From positions 1 to 35,616 of the forward strand of contig JAEEXN010000021.1 in NCBI GenBank assembly GCA_016291595.1: DNA of 35,616 nt. The letters run 5' to 3'. The DNA is from Prevotella sp. GTDB taxonomy: Bacteria; Bacteroidota; Bacteroidia; Bacteroidales; Bacteroidaceae. The position numbers and the translations under genes are program-made. Shown in pieces: positions 1 to 8,877 of this stretch. Numbering within the stretch: position 1 is the first letter of the stretch; each line of letters opens with the position of its first letter. The notes below the pieces were generated by a model that ran no database searches, was not told the origin of the DNA, and saw nothing but the letters and a program-made list of their open reading frames with translations.

Positions 1-1
1 G

Positions 2-2527
2 ACTACAATAAAGGTGGCAGATTCCGAGTTAGTTGTTGTCGACGGAATTACCTATCGATGCATACCCGACTATCGGAAAGCTATCGTTATCAATGATGGC
101 AAGAATTATCATGACATTAGCGGGGACGTGACAATCCTTCAAAAAGTAACCGCCAGCGGTGTAGACTGCCAAGTCACCCGCATTGCCGACAGGGCATTCG
201 AAGATTGGTACCAAATCGCATCGGTAACCATTCCTGAAGGGGTGACATCCATCGGAAACAATGCCTTCGCTTATTGCAACAATCTCAATAAAGTAGTGCT
301 GCCGTCTACCGTCACCCGATTTGGTGAGAATATCTTCTATTATTGCAATCATCTCTCGGCAGTATGCTCTTATATCCAGAACCCTCCTGCAGTTAGCGAC
401 TACACGTTTACCACGAGTAGATGGAATGAGCAAACACAACAATATGACCTGACTCCTTCGCCTGCCACACTCTACGTACCTGTCGGCACCAAGGCGCAGT
501 ATGAGGCACTGGCGGGCTGGAAGTGGTTTGCCGGCATCGAGGTGGGTGAACTGCTGGAGACAACTGTCGGCGGGTTGCGCTACTCCTACTGCACGGGCAA
601 CGGCAAGGCCACCGTCATACAGGACGACAGCTATCAGGAACTCACAGAGGTCAGCATCCCCGCAACAGTCAGTATCGACGGTAAAAGTTATCGGGTAATT
701 GCAATCGGTAGCTCGGCATTTAGAAGCTGCTGGCAACTGCAGTCACTGACGCTGTCTGAAGGCCTTGAGACTATCGGTAACGATGCCTTCAATAACAGTA
801 ACGGTATTAAGACCCTGACCATACCAGAGGGAGTAACGACCATCGGCAATTATGCTTTCGCCTATATGTATGGACTGACAAAACTCGAACTACCTGCTAC
901 GCTGACGGAATTTGGGAGACGATTAATCGAAGGATGCTCGAGATTGGAAACTGTCATTTCACGTAACACCAATCCTCCTGCTATCAGTGACAATACGTTT
1001 GCCTATCAGATATGGAATGAGCAAACCCAACAATATGACCTGACTTCCTCGCCTGCCACGCTCTATGTCCCTATCGGCACTAAGGCACAGTATGAGGCAC
1101 TGTCGGGCTGGAAGTGGTTTGCCGGCATCGAGGAGGGTGAACTGCTGGAGGCAACTGTTGACGGGCTTCACTACCACTACTGTACGGGCAACGGCAAGGC
1201 CACCGTCATTAAGGACGCAAGTTATCAGGAACTCACTGAGGTCAGCATCCCCGCCACGGTCGGTATCGACGGCAAGAACTATCGGGTGACCGGTATCGGC
1301 AACTCGGCATTTAGTGGCTGCTGGCAACTGCAGTCAGTGACGCTACCTGAAGGGCTTGAGACTATCGGTGAAAATGCCTTTTATAACAGTAACAGTATTA
1401 AGACCCTGACCATACCTGAGGGAGTAACGACCATCGGCAATTATGCTTTCGCCTATATGTATGGACTGACAAAACTCGAACTGCCAAGCTCACTGAAGGA
1501 AATTGGGGTACAAGTAATCGAGGGATGCACAGAATTAATGTCTGTCGTTTCACGTAACACCAATCCTCCTGCCATCAGCGACAACACGTTTGCCACGAAT
1601 AGATGGAATGAGCAAACCCAACAATATGACCTGACTCCCTCACTCGCTACACTTTACATCCCCATCGGCACCAAGGCGCAGTATGAGTCACTATCGGGTT
1701 GGAAGTGGTTTACCGATATCGAAGAGGGCGAGCTGCAGGAGACAACAATTGGCAGGCTGCGCTACTCCTATAGTACTGGCGGTGACAAAGCCACCGTCAT
1801 ACAGGACACGAGCTATCAAGAATTCACAGAACTCAGCATCCCCGCCACGGTAAGCATCGACGGTAAGGAATATCGGGTGACTGGCATCGGAAACTCAGCA
1901 TTCTACAATTGCTGGCAACTGCGATCGCTGACACTCCCTGAAGACCTTGAGACCATAGGCAAACAGGCATTCATGTATGTGTCCGTATCAGAACTTACAT
2001 TACCCACTTCACTGAAGACCATTCGTGAACAGGCATTCTATAACTGTAGAGGTATCAAGAACCTGACCATACCCGAGGGAGTGACGTCCATCGGCGATTA
2101 TGCTTTCGCCTATATGTATGGACTGACAAAACTCGAACTGCCTGCCACGCTGAAGGAGTTTGGGGTACAATTAATCAAAGGATGCACAAAAATAGAGGCT
2201 GTTGTTTCACATATCACTGTCCCCCAAGCTATCAGCAACTACACGTTTGCAACAAGTACATGGAATGACCAAACACAACAAGAAGACATGACACCCTGTA
2301 CCGCCACGCTCTATGTGCCTATCGGCACCAAAGCGCAGTATGAGGCACTGTCGGGATGGACGTGGTTTGCCAACATAGTGGAAAGCGAACAGGCAGGAAC
2401 GGGCATTGCGACGATGGAGCATCGTGCCGCCACTGACGGCCGCTGGTACAACCTGCAGGGTCAGCCCATCGACAAGCCACAGAAGGGCGTGTTCATCAGA
2501 AACGGACGGAAGGTGGTGGTGAAATAG
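2..2527 (+). CDS. BspA-type leucine-rich-repeat secreted protein, 5' partial
   Basis: The frame is open to the left edge, and the first possible start (GTG at 14) gives no signal peptide, so the true N-terminus lies outside the window. The visible ~840 residues are treponemal/BspA-type leucine-rich repeats (LRR_5), with recurring units such as IPEGVTTIGNYAFAYM and LPATLKEFG. They form four modules of ~197 residues, each closing with a block around TLYVPIGTKAQYEAL and GWKWFAGIE. The last module carries one extra 22-residue repeat. The C-terminus ends GVFIRNGRKVVVK, a tail shared with the three M6 proteases in this window and resembling short Bacteroidota C-terminal secretion-sorting regions. 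BspA-like proteins are surface or secreted adhesins that bind host matrix proteins or other bacteria; that role here is inference. A terminator follows about 100 bp after the stop. Confidence 0.85.
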   Translation, partial: TTIKVADSELVVVDGITYRCIPDYRKAIVINDGKNYHDISGDVTILQKVTASGVDCQVTRIADRAFEDWYQIASVTIPEGVTSIGNNAFAYCNNLNKVVLPSTVTRFGENIFYYCNHLSAVCSYIQNPPAVSDYTFTTSRWNEQTQQYDLTPSPATLYVPVGTKAQYEALAGWKWFAGIEVGELLETTVGGLRYSYCTGNGKATVIQDDSYQELTEVSIPATVSIDGKSYRVIAIGSSAFRSCWQLQSLTLSEGLETIGNDAFNNSNGIKTLTIPEGVTTIGNYAFAYMYGLTKLELPATLTEFGRRLIEGCSRLETVISRNTNPPAISDNTFAYQIWNEQTQQYDLTSSPATLYVPIGTKAQYEALSGWKWFAGIEEGELLEATVDGLHYHYCTGNGKATVIKDASYQELTEVSIPATVGIDGKNYRVTGIGNSAFSGCWQLQSVTLPEGLETIGENAFYNSNSIKTLTIPEGVTTIGNYAFAYMYGLTKLELPSSLKEIGVQVIEGCTELMSVVSRNTNPPAISDNTFATNRWNEQTQQYDLTPSLATLYIPIGTKAQYESLSGWKWFTDIEEGELQETTIGRLRYSYSTGGDKATVIQDTSYQEFTELSIPATVSIDGKEYRVTGIGNSAFYNCWQLRSLTLPEDLETIGKQAFMYVSVSELTLPTSLKTIREQAFYNCRGIKNLTIPEGVTSIGDYAFAYMYGLTKLELPATLKEFGVQLIKGCTKIEAVVSHITVPQAISNYTFATSTWNDQTQQEDMTPCTATLYVPIGTKAQYEALSGWTWFANIVESEQAGTGIATMEHRAATDGRWYNLQGQPIDKPQKGVFIRNGRKVVVK
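563..2401 (+). repeat. Tandem coding repeat, 591-bp period
   Basis: Equivalent positions recur exactly 591 bp apart (ACT/ACA Thr codon at 563, 1154 and 1745; GCAAAC at 430, 1021 and 1612). The last unit is 657 bp because of a 66-bp (22-residue) insertion of one leucine-rich repeat. A more diverged first unit occupies about 17-562. Long stretches are near-identical at DNA level, for example around 830-890 and 1430-1490, suggesting recent duplication or gene conversion. Confidence 0.85.
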
Positions 2528-2626
2528 CCACCATCTCCTCTCTGGAAAGATGGGAGGTTCAAAAGCGCTGATACGCGTTCAAGGTCCAAAATTCAAAGCC
2601 TCAACTCGAAAAGGGGTTTCCTCTTA

Positions 2627-2656
2627 CTCCAGTCCTTGTCAGGACTGGAGCTTTTC
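2627..2656 (+). terminator. Rho-independent terminator after the LRR gene
   Basis: A perfect 10-bp stem (CTCCAGTCCT / AGGACTGGAG, 2627-2636 and 2641-2650) with a TGTC loop is followed by the T-rich run CTTTTCTTTG. It lies 100 bp after the leucine-rich-repeat stop codon and separates that gene from the SusC operon. Confidence 0.85.
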
Positions 2657-2774
2657 TTTGTGTAAAAACAAATCCACAGATTCTCCAAAACTGCATTTCA
2701 AATACTTGAGTACCCGAGTTAAAATGTTTCTCAAACAAGGGAATGGGTGATAGGTATTGATAGGCTAACGAATA

Positions 2775-2875
2775 GTCATATGAAAATGTATCAAAAAATT
2801 TTCTAAATGTTACATGCATCCAAGGGTACCACGGTTGGCACAAAAGTAAACCGAGATGAAACATTTTCATATGAC
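2775..2875. promoter_or_regulatory. 15-bp inverted repeat upstream of susC, possible operator
   Basis: GTCATATGAAAATGT at 2775-2789 is repeated as its exact reverse complement at 2861-2875, 71 bp downstream. Each arm also contains the palindrome TCATATGA. The right arm covers the predicted -33 element of the susC promoter. This suggests paired binding sites for a regulator, possibly with DNA looping. No known regulator is assigned. Confidence 0.5.
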
Positions 2876-2901
2876 ACATATTAAAATAAAAATTAACTTT
2901 G
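2870..2901 (+). promoter_or_regulatory. Predicted Bacteroidota promoter of the first susC operon
   Basis: TAACTTTG at 2894-2901 matches the TAnnTTTG -7 consensus. The -33 position, 20 bp upstream, reads TATG (2870-2873), one mismatch from TTTG, and lies inside the right arm of the 15-bp inverted repeat. The leader to the susC ATG at 3006 is about 100 nt. The rest of the 2528-3005 gap shows no gene. Confidence 0.6.
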
Positions 2902-3005
2902 CAGCGGAACATTTTAACAATGTGCGTGGTAACATGTAAATATTGAAACTTCCAAGAGAAGAGAATACCTAAATTTTTTATAACTAACAAATAAAAAGAA
3001 ATGCT

Positions 3006-6000
3006 ATGCATGTAAACTTAAGAAAATCTGTTTTGTGCGTGGGTCTGTGTCTGATTTTCGGACTGACCAGTACTACGCAGGCTTATGCTGCTACCGACAG
3101 TCAATCGGTGGCTGCTGTGCAGCAAGCCAAGAAAGTGACAGGTCGCGTGAGCGACAAGATGGGCACTCTGATTGGTGCTACCATCTTGGAAAAGGGTACG
3201 ACCAACGGTGTGGTTACCGACTACGATGGTAACTTCTCGATTAACGTAAACCCGGGTGCCACGCTGGTGGTTTCGTATGTGGGCTATGTATCACAGGAAA
3301 TCAAGGTGGGCAACCAGTCGAATCTGAACATTCTGCTCGAGGATGAGGGCCGCAACCTGAACGAGGTGGTGGTCATCGGTTATGGTACTCAGCGCCGTGA
3401 GGCCGTAACAGGTTCTGTTGCCAACGTGAACGGTGAGAAACTGAACCAGGTTGCAGCAACGAATGCTGCTCAGGCCCTGCAGGGACGTGTAGCCGGTGTG
3501 CTCATGACGCAGACAGGTTCGAAGCCTGGTGACGAGATGCAGATCCGTATTCGTGGTCAGCGCTCACTGAGTGCCAGTAACGACCCGCTGATTGTGCTCG
3601 ACGGTATCCCCTTCATGGGTCAGCTGTCGGATATCAATCCTACCGATATCAAGTCAATGGACATCTTGAAGGATGCCTCTGCCACTGCCATCTACGGTTC
3701 TCGTGGTGCCAACGGTGTGATTATCATCACCACCGTGAAGGGTTCTCAGGGAACTCCCGCCAAGGTAAGCTACAACGGTTATGTGAACTTCAAGACCGTA
3801 TTCCACAAGTATCCGATGATGGACGGTCCGACGTTCTCGAAGATGCGTCAGTATGCCGGCCTGTACAAGAACTCTCTGGACGAGAGCGATGACACCAACA
3901 CCGACTGGCAGGATCTTTACTACCAGACAGGTGTCAGCCACAACCATGATGTCAGCATCGCTGGTGGCACCAATGGTGGCAGCTACAGCTTCGGCGCCGG
4001 TTACTATCATGACGAGTCGGTTGTTCCTACTGAGGGTTACAATCGTATCAGCGTTCGTGGTAACTTCGACCAAATGATTGGCAAGTGGTTCCGTTTCGGT
4101 CTGAGCACCAACAATAGCTACCGCAAGACCCAGGGTGTGAACGATATGTACGGCGTACTGAGCAAGAGCCCGCTGGCCAGCCCATACGATGCCGACGGAA
4201 ATCTGAAGCGTTATGTATCGCTGCCTGCCGACGATCAGAGCGTTGTGACCAAAGAGACAGTTGAGCGCGACAAGAATGTATGGCTCAGCGAGAACAAGGG
4301 TATCGGTTCATACAACACCTTGTTTGGTGAGGTGAAGTGCCCATGGGTTGAGGGTCTCTCTTATCGCATCAACATCGGTTTGAACTATCGCAGTTCTAAG
4401 GGTGGTGGCTTCACCGGTACGGGTGTGAATAATAAGGATCCCAAAGCTGTGAACAGTGGTTGGATTTCGGAGAACCAGACATACAACTGGGCTGTTGAGA
4501 ACCTGATTACTTACGACCACACATTTGCTGAGAAGCACAACTTCAATGTGGTGGGCATGTACTCAGCCGAGCAGACCACCTACGAGTCAACAGGTGCTAA
4601 CGCACAGGATATTCCTGCCGACTACTTCCAATACTATGCACTGGATAAGGCTACCGGTCAGGCAAACCTCACTGGTTACAACTACTGGCAAAGCGGTCTG
4701 ATCTCTTGGATGGGTCGTGTGATGTACTCTTATGATAATAAGTATATGCTTTCAGTGGCTCTTCGTTCGGACGCTTCTTCTCGTCTGGCCAAGGGACATC
4801 AGTGGCACACTTATCCTGCTGTCAGCGCTGGTTGGAACATCGCACGCGAGGACTTTATGCGCGACATCACATGGGTTGACAACCTGAAACTGCGCATTGG
4901 TTACGGTGAGACCTCTAACCAGAGTATCAACCCGTATTCTACACTGGGTGGACTGGCTGTTCGCAATTACAACTTCGGCAACACCTATAAGGCTGGTTAC
5001 TATGTGAATGCACTGCCTAACCCAGAGCTGGGATGGGAGTACTCGAAGACATGGAACTTCGGTCTCGACTTCTCACTCTTCAACGGCCGTCTCTCTGGAT
5101 CGTTCGAGTACTACACTCAGAAGACAAACGACATCCTGCTCGACGTATCGCTGCCTTCTACCTCGGGTGTGACCAGCTATACCGGTAATATCGGTAATAC
5201 CGAGAACAAAGGTTGGGAGTTGACCCTGAACGGTGTCATCATCGACAACAAGAACGGTTGGAACTGGGAGGCTGGTATCAACCTCTATCAGAACCGCAAC
5301 AAACTGACCAAGCTTACGGGCGCTGTTGACGAGAACGGAAAGCCTGTTCCCGACGAGGGCAACCGTTGGTTCCCAGGTCATCCTATCGATGTCATCTACG
5401 ACTATAAGTACATCGGACTCTGGCAGGCTGGCGAGGAAGAGATGTTGAAGGTACTCGAGCCGGCCGGCAACGTGGGTATGATCAAGGTGGCTCACGACAG
5501 AGCTCTCGACGAGAACGGCAAGCCAACCCGTCAGATTGGTGCCGACGACCGTGAGATTATGAGCATGGAGCCCGACCTCATTGGAGGTTTCAACTCGACT
5601 GTAACCTATAAGAATTTCGACTTCACTGTTATCGGTGCCTTCCAGATTGGTGGTAAGCTCATCAGCGCCATCCACTCTGCCAACGGTTATCTGAACATGC
5701 TGTCAGGTCGTCGTGGACAGCTCGACGTTGACTACTGGACAGAAGAGAATACCGGTGCCAAGTATCCGAAGCCCGGTGGCATCATGAGCAGTGATAACCC
5801 CAAGTACGGTTCTACCCTTGGATATTTCAATGCCGGCTACCTGAAGTTCCGCGCCATCACACTGGGTTACAACTTCGACAACCTGAAGTGCATCAAGGAC
5901 CTCGGCATCAGCCGCCTGCGCCTCTACGCTACGGTTCAGAACCCATTCGTGCTCTTCTCGCCATACAACAACGAGAGCGGACTTGATCCTGAGACCAACT

Positions 6001-6125
6001 CTTTTGCAAACCAGAACACGGCTGTCGGTATCGAAGGTTACCTTGGAAAGCACAAGATGCCTATCGTAGGTTACAACACACCTGCTACACGCAACTTCCT
6101 GTTTGGCGTAAATGTCACCTTCTAA
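3006..6125 (+). CDS. SusC/RagA-family TonB-dependent outer-membrane receptor
   Basis: This 1039-residue protein imports oligosaccharides or peptides across the outer membrane using TonB energy, with SusD as its lid. Domains in order: signal peptide (~1-29, ending TQAYAA), carboxypeptidase-regulatory-like beta-sandwich (~43-112), TonB box NEVVVIGYG (~119-127), plug (~130-245) with IRIRGQRSLSA and the SusC signature LIVLDGIPF / GSRGANGVIIITT, then the beta-barrel to a terminal aromatic (NVTF). The ATG at 3006 is chosen because it opens directly into the signal peptide. The susD partner starts 47 bp downstream. It is not closely similar at the N-terminus to the two other SusC proteins here. The substrate is unknown; no glycosidase is in the same transcription unit, though the rhamnosidase gene lies 0.75 kb beyond susD. 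Confidence 0.95.
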   Translation: MHVNLRKSVLCVGLCLIFGLTSTTQAYAATDSQSVAAVQQAKKVTGRVSDKMGTLIGATILEKGTTNGVVTDYDGNFSINVNPGATLVVSYVGYVSQEIKVGNQSNLNILLEDEGRNLNEVVVIGYGTQRREAVTGSVANVNGEKLNQVAATNAAQALQGRVAGVLMTQTGSKPGDEMQIRIRGQRSLSASNDPLIVLDGIPFMGQLSDINPTDIKSMDILKDASATAIYGSRGANGVIIITTVKGSQGTPAKVSYNGYVNFKTVFHKYPMMDGPTFSKMRQYAGLYKNSLDESDDTNTDWQDLYYQTGVSHNHDVSIAGGTNGGSYSFGAGYYHDESVVPTEGYNRISVRGNFDQMIGKWFRFGLSTNNSYRKTQGVNDMYGVLSKSPLASPYDADGNLKRYVSLPADDQSVVTKETVERDKNVWLSENKGIGSYNTLFGEVKCPWVEGLSYRINIGLNYRSSKGGGFTGTGVNNKDPKAVNSGWISENQTYNWAVENLITYDHTFAEKHNFNVVGMYSAEQTTYESTGANAQDIPADYFQYYALDKATGQANLTGYNYWQSGLISWMGRVMYSYDNKYMLSVALRSDASSRLAKGHQWHTYPAVSAGWNIAREDFMRDITWVDNLKLRIGYGETSNQSINPYSTLGGLAVRNYNFGNTYKAGYYVNALPNPELGWEYSKTWNFGLDFSLFNGRLSGSFEYYTQKTNDILLDVSLPSTSGVTSYTGNIGNTENKGWELTLNGVIIDNKNGWNWEAGINLYQNRNKLTKLTGAVDENGKPVPDEGNRWFPGHPIDVIYDYKYIGLWQAGEEEMLKVLEPAGNVGMIKVAHDRALDENGKPTRQIGADDREIMSMEPDLIGGFNSTVTYKNFDFTVIGAFQIGGKLISAIHSANGYLNMLSGRRGQLDVDYWTEENTGAKYPKPGGIMSSDNPKYGSTLGYFNAGYLKFRAITLGYNFDNLKCIKDLGISRLRLYATVQNPFVLFSPYNNESGLDPETNSFANQNTAVGIEGYLGKHKMPIVGYNTPATRNFLFGVNVTF

Positions 6126-6172
6126 TGGACAATGGATAATTGAAAATTGACAATATTATTATAGATAAGAAT

Positions 6173-8131
6173 ATGAAAACCAAAAGTATCAAATATATTC
6201 TCGCTGCAGGCCTTGTTTGCTGTGGTCTTTCTACCACGATGACTTCCTGCTCTGACGTGCTCGACGAGCAGCCGCGCAGCCAGTTCGACCCGACATTCTT
6301 CACCACGAAGGCGGGTATTGAGGGTGGTCTTACCTCTCTTTATGCACACCTGCGCTATTTCTATGGCAACGGTTACTATCTGAACAGTTTGGAGACCGGT
6401 ACCGACGAGTACACTTACGCTCAGAGTGCCGATGGTAACTTCAAGGATGCCGACCTCTCGGGTGTTGGTACGATGACACCGAACAACAGTATTGCCGGTG
6501 GTTGCTGGGATGCTGCTTTCGCTAATATCAATACCGCCAGCGGTATCATTGAGAACGGCGCAGAGGCAGGCATGGACGCCTCTCTGCTCGCCGAGGCATA
6601 TTTCTTCCGCGCCTTCGACTATTTCCTGCTGGTGCAGACCTACGGTGGTGTTGCCCTGGACCTGGGTGCCGGTGAGTTGAGGTTCAACACCTCTACCGTT
6701 CGTACCTCTGTCCGTAACACCGTTCCTGAGGTTTATGCCGCTATCTTCAGCGACCTGGAGAAGGCAGTTGCCGACCTCCCCGAGAATCCCCGTCTGACAG
6801 GTACTGCCACCAAGAACCTGGCCCGTCTGTATCTCGCCAAGGCTTATCTGACCTATGCATGGTGGTTGGAGAATCCCAATAACATCCCCACCTATCCTGA
6901 GTGCAGCCGCGACAAGGGACAGGCTAACAGCTACTTCCAGAAAGCTTACGACACAGCTATGCAGGCCATCAACAATCCTGGCCCATACGCACTGCAGAAG
7001 ACATTCTACGACGTGAACGTGGCTACCAACGATCGTAACTCGGAGATCATGCTCTATGCTGACCACGACGAGGACGAGAAGTTTGGTAACGGCGGTGCCG
7101 GCTACGGTTGGGGTAGCGGTGGTTCGCCTGAGAACTTCGCCTACTGGATGGAGACCTGGAACTACACGGAGATGATTGCCAAGACCCTCGACAAGGATGG
7201 TAAAGAAATCACCATCAACCCCATTCAGCGTGAGGCTGTGCAAGCCCTCGGCCGTCCTTGGACCCGTATGGCTCCTATCGCCGATAACTTCATGGAAGGC
7301 GGTGTGTGGGAAGATGCTGTCAAGGCTATCGACTCACGCTACGATGCTACCTTCACCCTGCGCTACCACACCAACTGGCAGAAGGCTGGTGGTAAAGAGC
7401 CTTTTGTGTTCGGTGCCAACCGTATGCAGGTAGGTCCTAACGAGGTTTACTTCAGCTGGGTTCCCGAGAGCGAGGACAGCAAAATCAACTATACCGGTGC
7501 CGACGGTAAGCTGGGCTTCGGTGAGATGGCTGGTCGTCCCGACTTCGTAGTTGCCGTGAACCACATCAGCCGTAAGAAGTACCCCATCAACTGGAAGATT
7601 GGTATCTATCGTACCGACAATGACGGTGGCTTAGGCTCAAAGGTTAACGGTGGTAGCCCACGTCCTTGGAATATCGCCAAATTCTCTGAGCTCTATCTCG
7701 TTGCTGCCGAGGCTGCCGTGAAGCTGAACAAGAACACAGAGGCTCGCAATCTCGTGAACGTTCTGCGCGAACGTGCAGGAAAGATGACCTTCAACCAGAA
7801 CGACAACGTGGAGGTTAGTATCGACCACTCTGCAGAGATGCTGGCTGCTACACCGCAAACCATCACCATCGACTACATCCTCGACGAGCGTAGCCGTGAG
7901 TTCTGGGGTGAGGGATACCGCTGGTTCGACCTCGTCCGCACACAGAAGTGGGCTGAGCGTTCTACCATCTACCACATCGCTGGTTCGGGCTACACCGACA
8001 AAGACCTGGCAGAATACAAGCGTGACATCCCCGCTGGATACTACCTCCGCCCGATTCCTCAGGGTCAGCTCGATGGCCTGATTATGTCGAAGGAGGAGAA
8101 AGAGGCATATCAAAATCCTGCATATAGATAA
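6173..8131 (+). CDS. SusD/RagB-family surface lipoprotein
   Basis: Partner lid of the upstream SusC; it binds substrate at the cell surface. The ATG at 6173 is preferred over an in-frame ATG at 6140, because it starts directly with a lipoprotein signal (MKTKSIKYILAAGLVCC, then lipobox MTSC with Cys26), while the earlier start adds 11 charged residues before it. The 652-residue protein is at the long end for the family. It shows the SusD architecture: N-terminal TPR-like helices (AEAYFFRAFDYFLLVQTYGGVALDL, quoted in part: FFRAFDYFLL, TYGGVAL) and C-terminal SusD/RagB features (EFWGEGYRWFDLVR, LRPIPQGQL). A strong terminator follows. A long open frame on the opposite strand is only a codon-use shadow. 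Confidence 0.95.
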   Translation: MKTKSIKYILAAGLVCCGLSTTMTSCSDVLDEQPRSQFDPTFFTTKAGIEGGLTSLYAHLRYFYGNGYYLNSLETGTDEYTYAQSADGNFKDADLSGVGTMTPNNSIAGGCWDAAFANINTASGIIENGAEAGMDASLLAEAYFFRAFDYFLLVQTYGGVALDLGAGELRFNTSTVRTSVRNTVPEVYAAIFSDLEKAVADLPENPRLTGTATKNLARLYLAKAYLTYAWWLENPNNIPTYPECSRDKGQANSYFQKAYDTAMQAINNPGPYALQKTFYDVNVATNDRNSEIMLYADHDEDEKFGNGGAGYGWGSGGSPENFAYWMETWNYTEMIAKTLDKDGKEITINPIQREAVQALGRPWTRMAPIADNFMEGGVWEDAVKAIDSRYDATFTLRYHTNWQKAGGKEPFVFGANRMQVGPNEVYFSWVPESEDSKINYTGADGKLGFGEMAGRPDFVVAVNHISRKKYPINWKIGIYRTDNDGGLGSKVNGGSPRPWNIAKFSELYLVAAEAAVKLNKNTEARNLVNVLRERAGKMTFNQNDNVEVSIDHSAEMLAATPQTITIDYILDERSREFWGEGYRWFDLVRTQKWAERSTIYHIAGSGYTDKDLAEYKRDIPAGYYLRPIPQGQLDGLIMSKEEKEAYQNPAYR

Positions 8132-8222
8132 TTGCATGTTACAGACGTGTCGGGCCGCTCATCATGTACTGGCGGCCACGACAAAGGTTAATAGTTTTTT
8201 AGGTTATTTGATTGTTAGGAGC

Positions 8223-8257
8223 AGGGGCAGCCGTGATGGCTGCCCCTCTTATTTTGT
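8223..8257 (+). terminator. Rho-independent terminator after the first susCD operon
   Basis: A perfect 10-bp GC-rich stem (AGGGGCAGCC / GGCTGCCCCT, 8223-8232 and 8238-8247) with loop GTGAT is followed by CTTATTTTG. It ends the SusC-SusD unit about 90 bp after the susD stop. Confidence 0.85.
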
Positions 8258-8310
8258 CCTGTCTTGTTATTTTTTAACGCCTTTGCTGAACGCATCAACA
8301 GTTTTCTTCG

Positions 8311-8318
8311 TATATTTG
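8311..8318 (+). promoter_or_regulatory. Predicted -7 element of the ybjQ-like gene
   Basis: TATATTTG matches TAnnTTTG and lies 31 bp before the ATG at 8350, downstream of the terminator. No good TTTG is seen at the usual distance; the nearest is at 8282-8285, about 25 bp away, longer than normal. Confidence 0.45.
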
Positions 8319-8349
8319 CAAACAAGTAGAAACCAAAAAACGAACGAAT

Positions 8350-8667
8350 ATGTTACTGACAACAACTCCAACCATTGAAGGACATACCATCAAAGAGTAT
8401 AAAGGTATTGTCACAAGTGAGACCATCATCGGTGCCAACTTCATCAAAGATATTGCAGCCGGGCTGCGTGATTTCTTCGGAGGCCGCTCCGGAGCGTACG
8501 AGAAAGTGCTCATTGAAGCCAAGAACACCTCAATGCGCGAATTGGAAGAGCGCGCCCTTGCCCTGGGTGCCAATGCCATTGTAGGCATTGATGTCGACTA
8601 TGAGACCATGGGCGACACCAACTCCATCCTGATGGTGGCCATGAGCGGCACAGCCGTCGTCATCTGA
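8350..8667 (+). CDS. YbjQ/UPF0145-family protein (heavy-metal-binding-like domain)
   Basis: At 105 residues it has the usual length of the YbjQ (DUF74) family, a small cytosolic domain thought to form a pentamer. Typical features visible: start MLLTTTPTIEGHTIKEYKGI, central GGRSGAYEKVLIEA, and the conserved ARALGANAIVGIDVDYE-type stretch (here ALALGANAIVGIDVDYE). No signal peptide or membrane segment. The family's role is unsettled; a metal link has been proposed from its fold, not proven. It appears monocistronic, between the susD terminator and a 210-bp gap before the rhamnosidase. Confidence 0.9.
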   Translation: MLLTTTPTIEGHTIKEYKGIVTSETIIGANFIKDIAAGLRDFFGGRSGAYEKVLIEAKNTSMRELEERALALGANAIVGIDVDYETMGDTNSILMVAMSGTAVVI

Positions 8668-8877
8668 AGCAAAAAAGAAGGCACACCTATCGTCATCTGA
8701 GGTATCTCTACGACGAGACGATGGCTCCAGCCTACCCTATTCTACATTACCTGTGCGAGTCCAACTGGTGCAGGTTAATGACTATTCACGGAAAAGCCGG
8801 ACAACAATGAACTGCTACACCGGACTTATGCCGGTGGGTATGCCGAACGGGATTCCTGCATCTAAAACACAAATGAC

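Noticed and set aside
2601..3011. 136-residue minus-strand frame in the susC upstream gap
   Set aside because: It covers the terminator, the inverted repeat and the susC promoter and has no recognisable sequence.
6122..7243. 373-residue open frame on the minus strand
   Set aside because: It lies fully antisense to a clear susD gene; its composition (Val/Gly/Thr rich) is a codon-use shadow.
8136..8378. 80-residue plus-strand frame after susD
   Set aside because: It runs through the terminator hairpin (8223-8247) and the promoter of the next gene, so it is not a credible gene.
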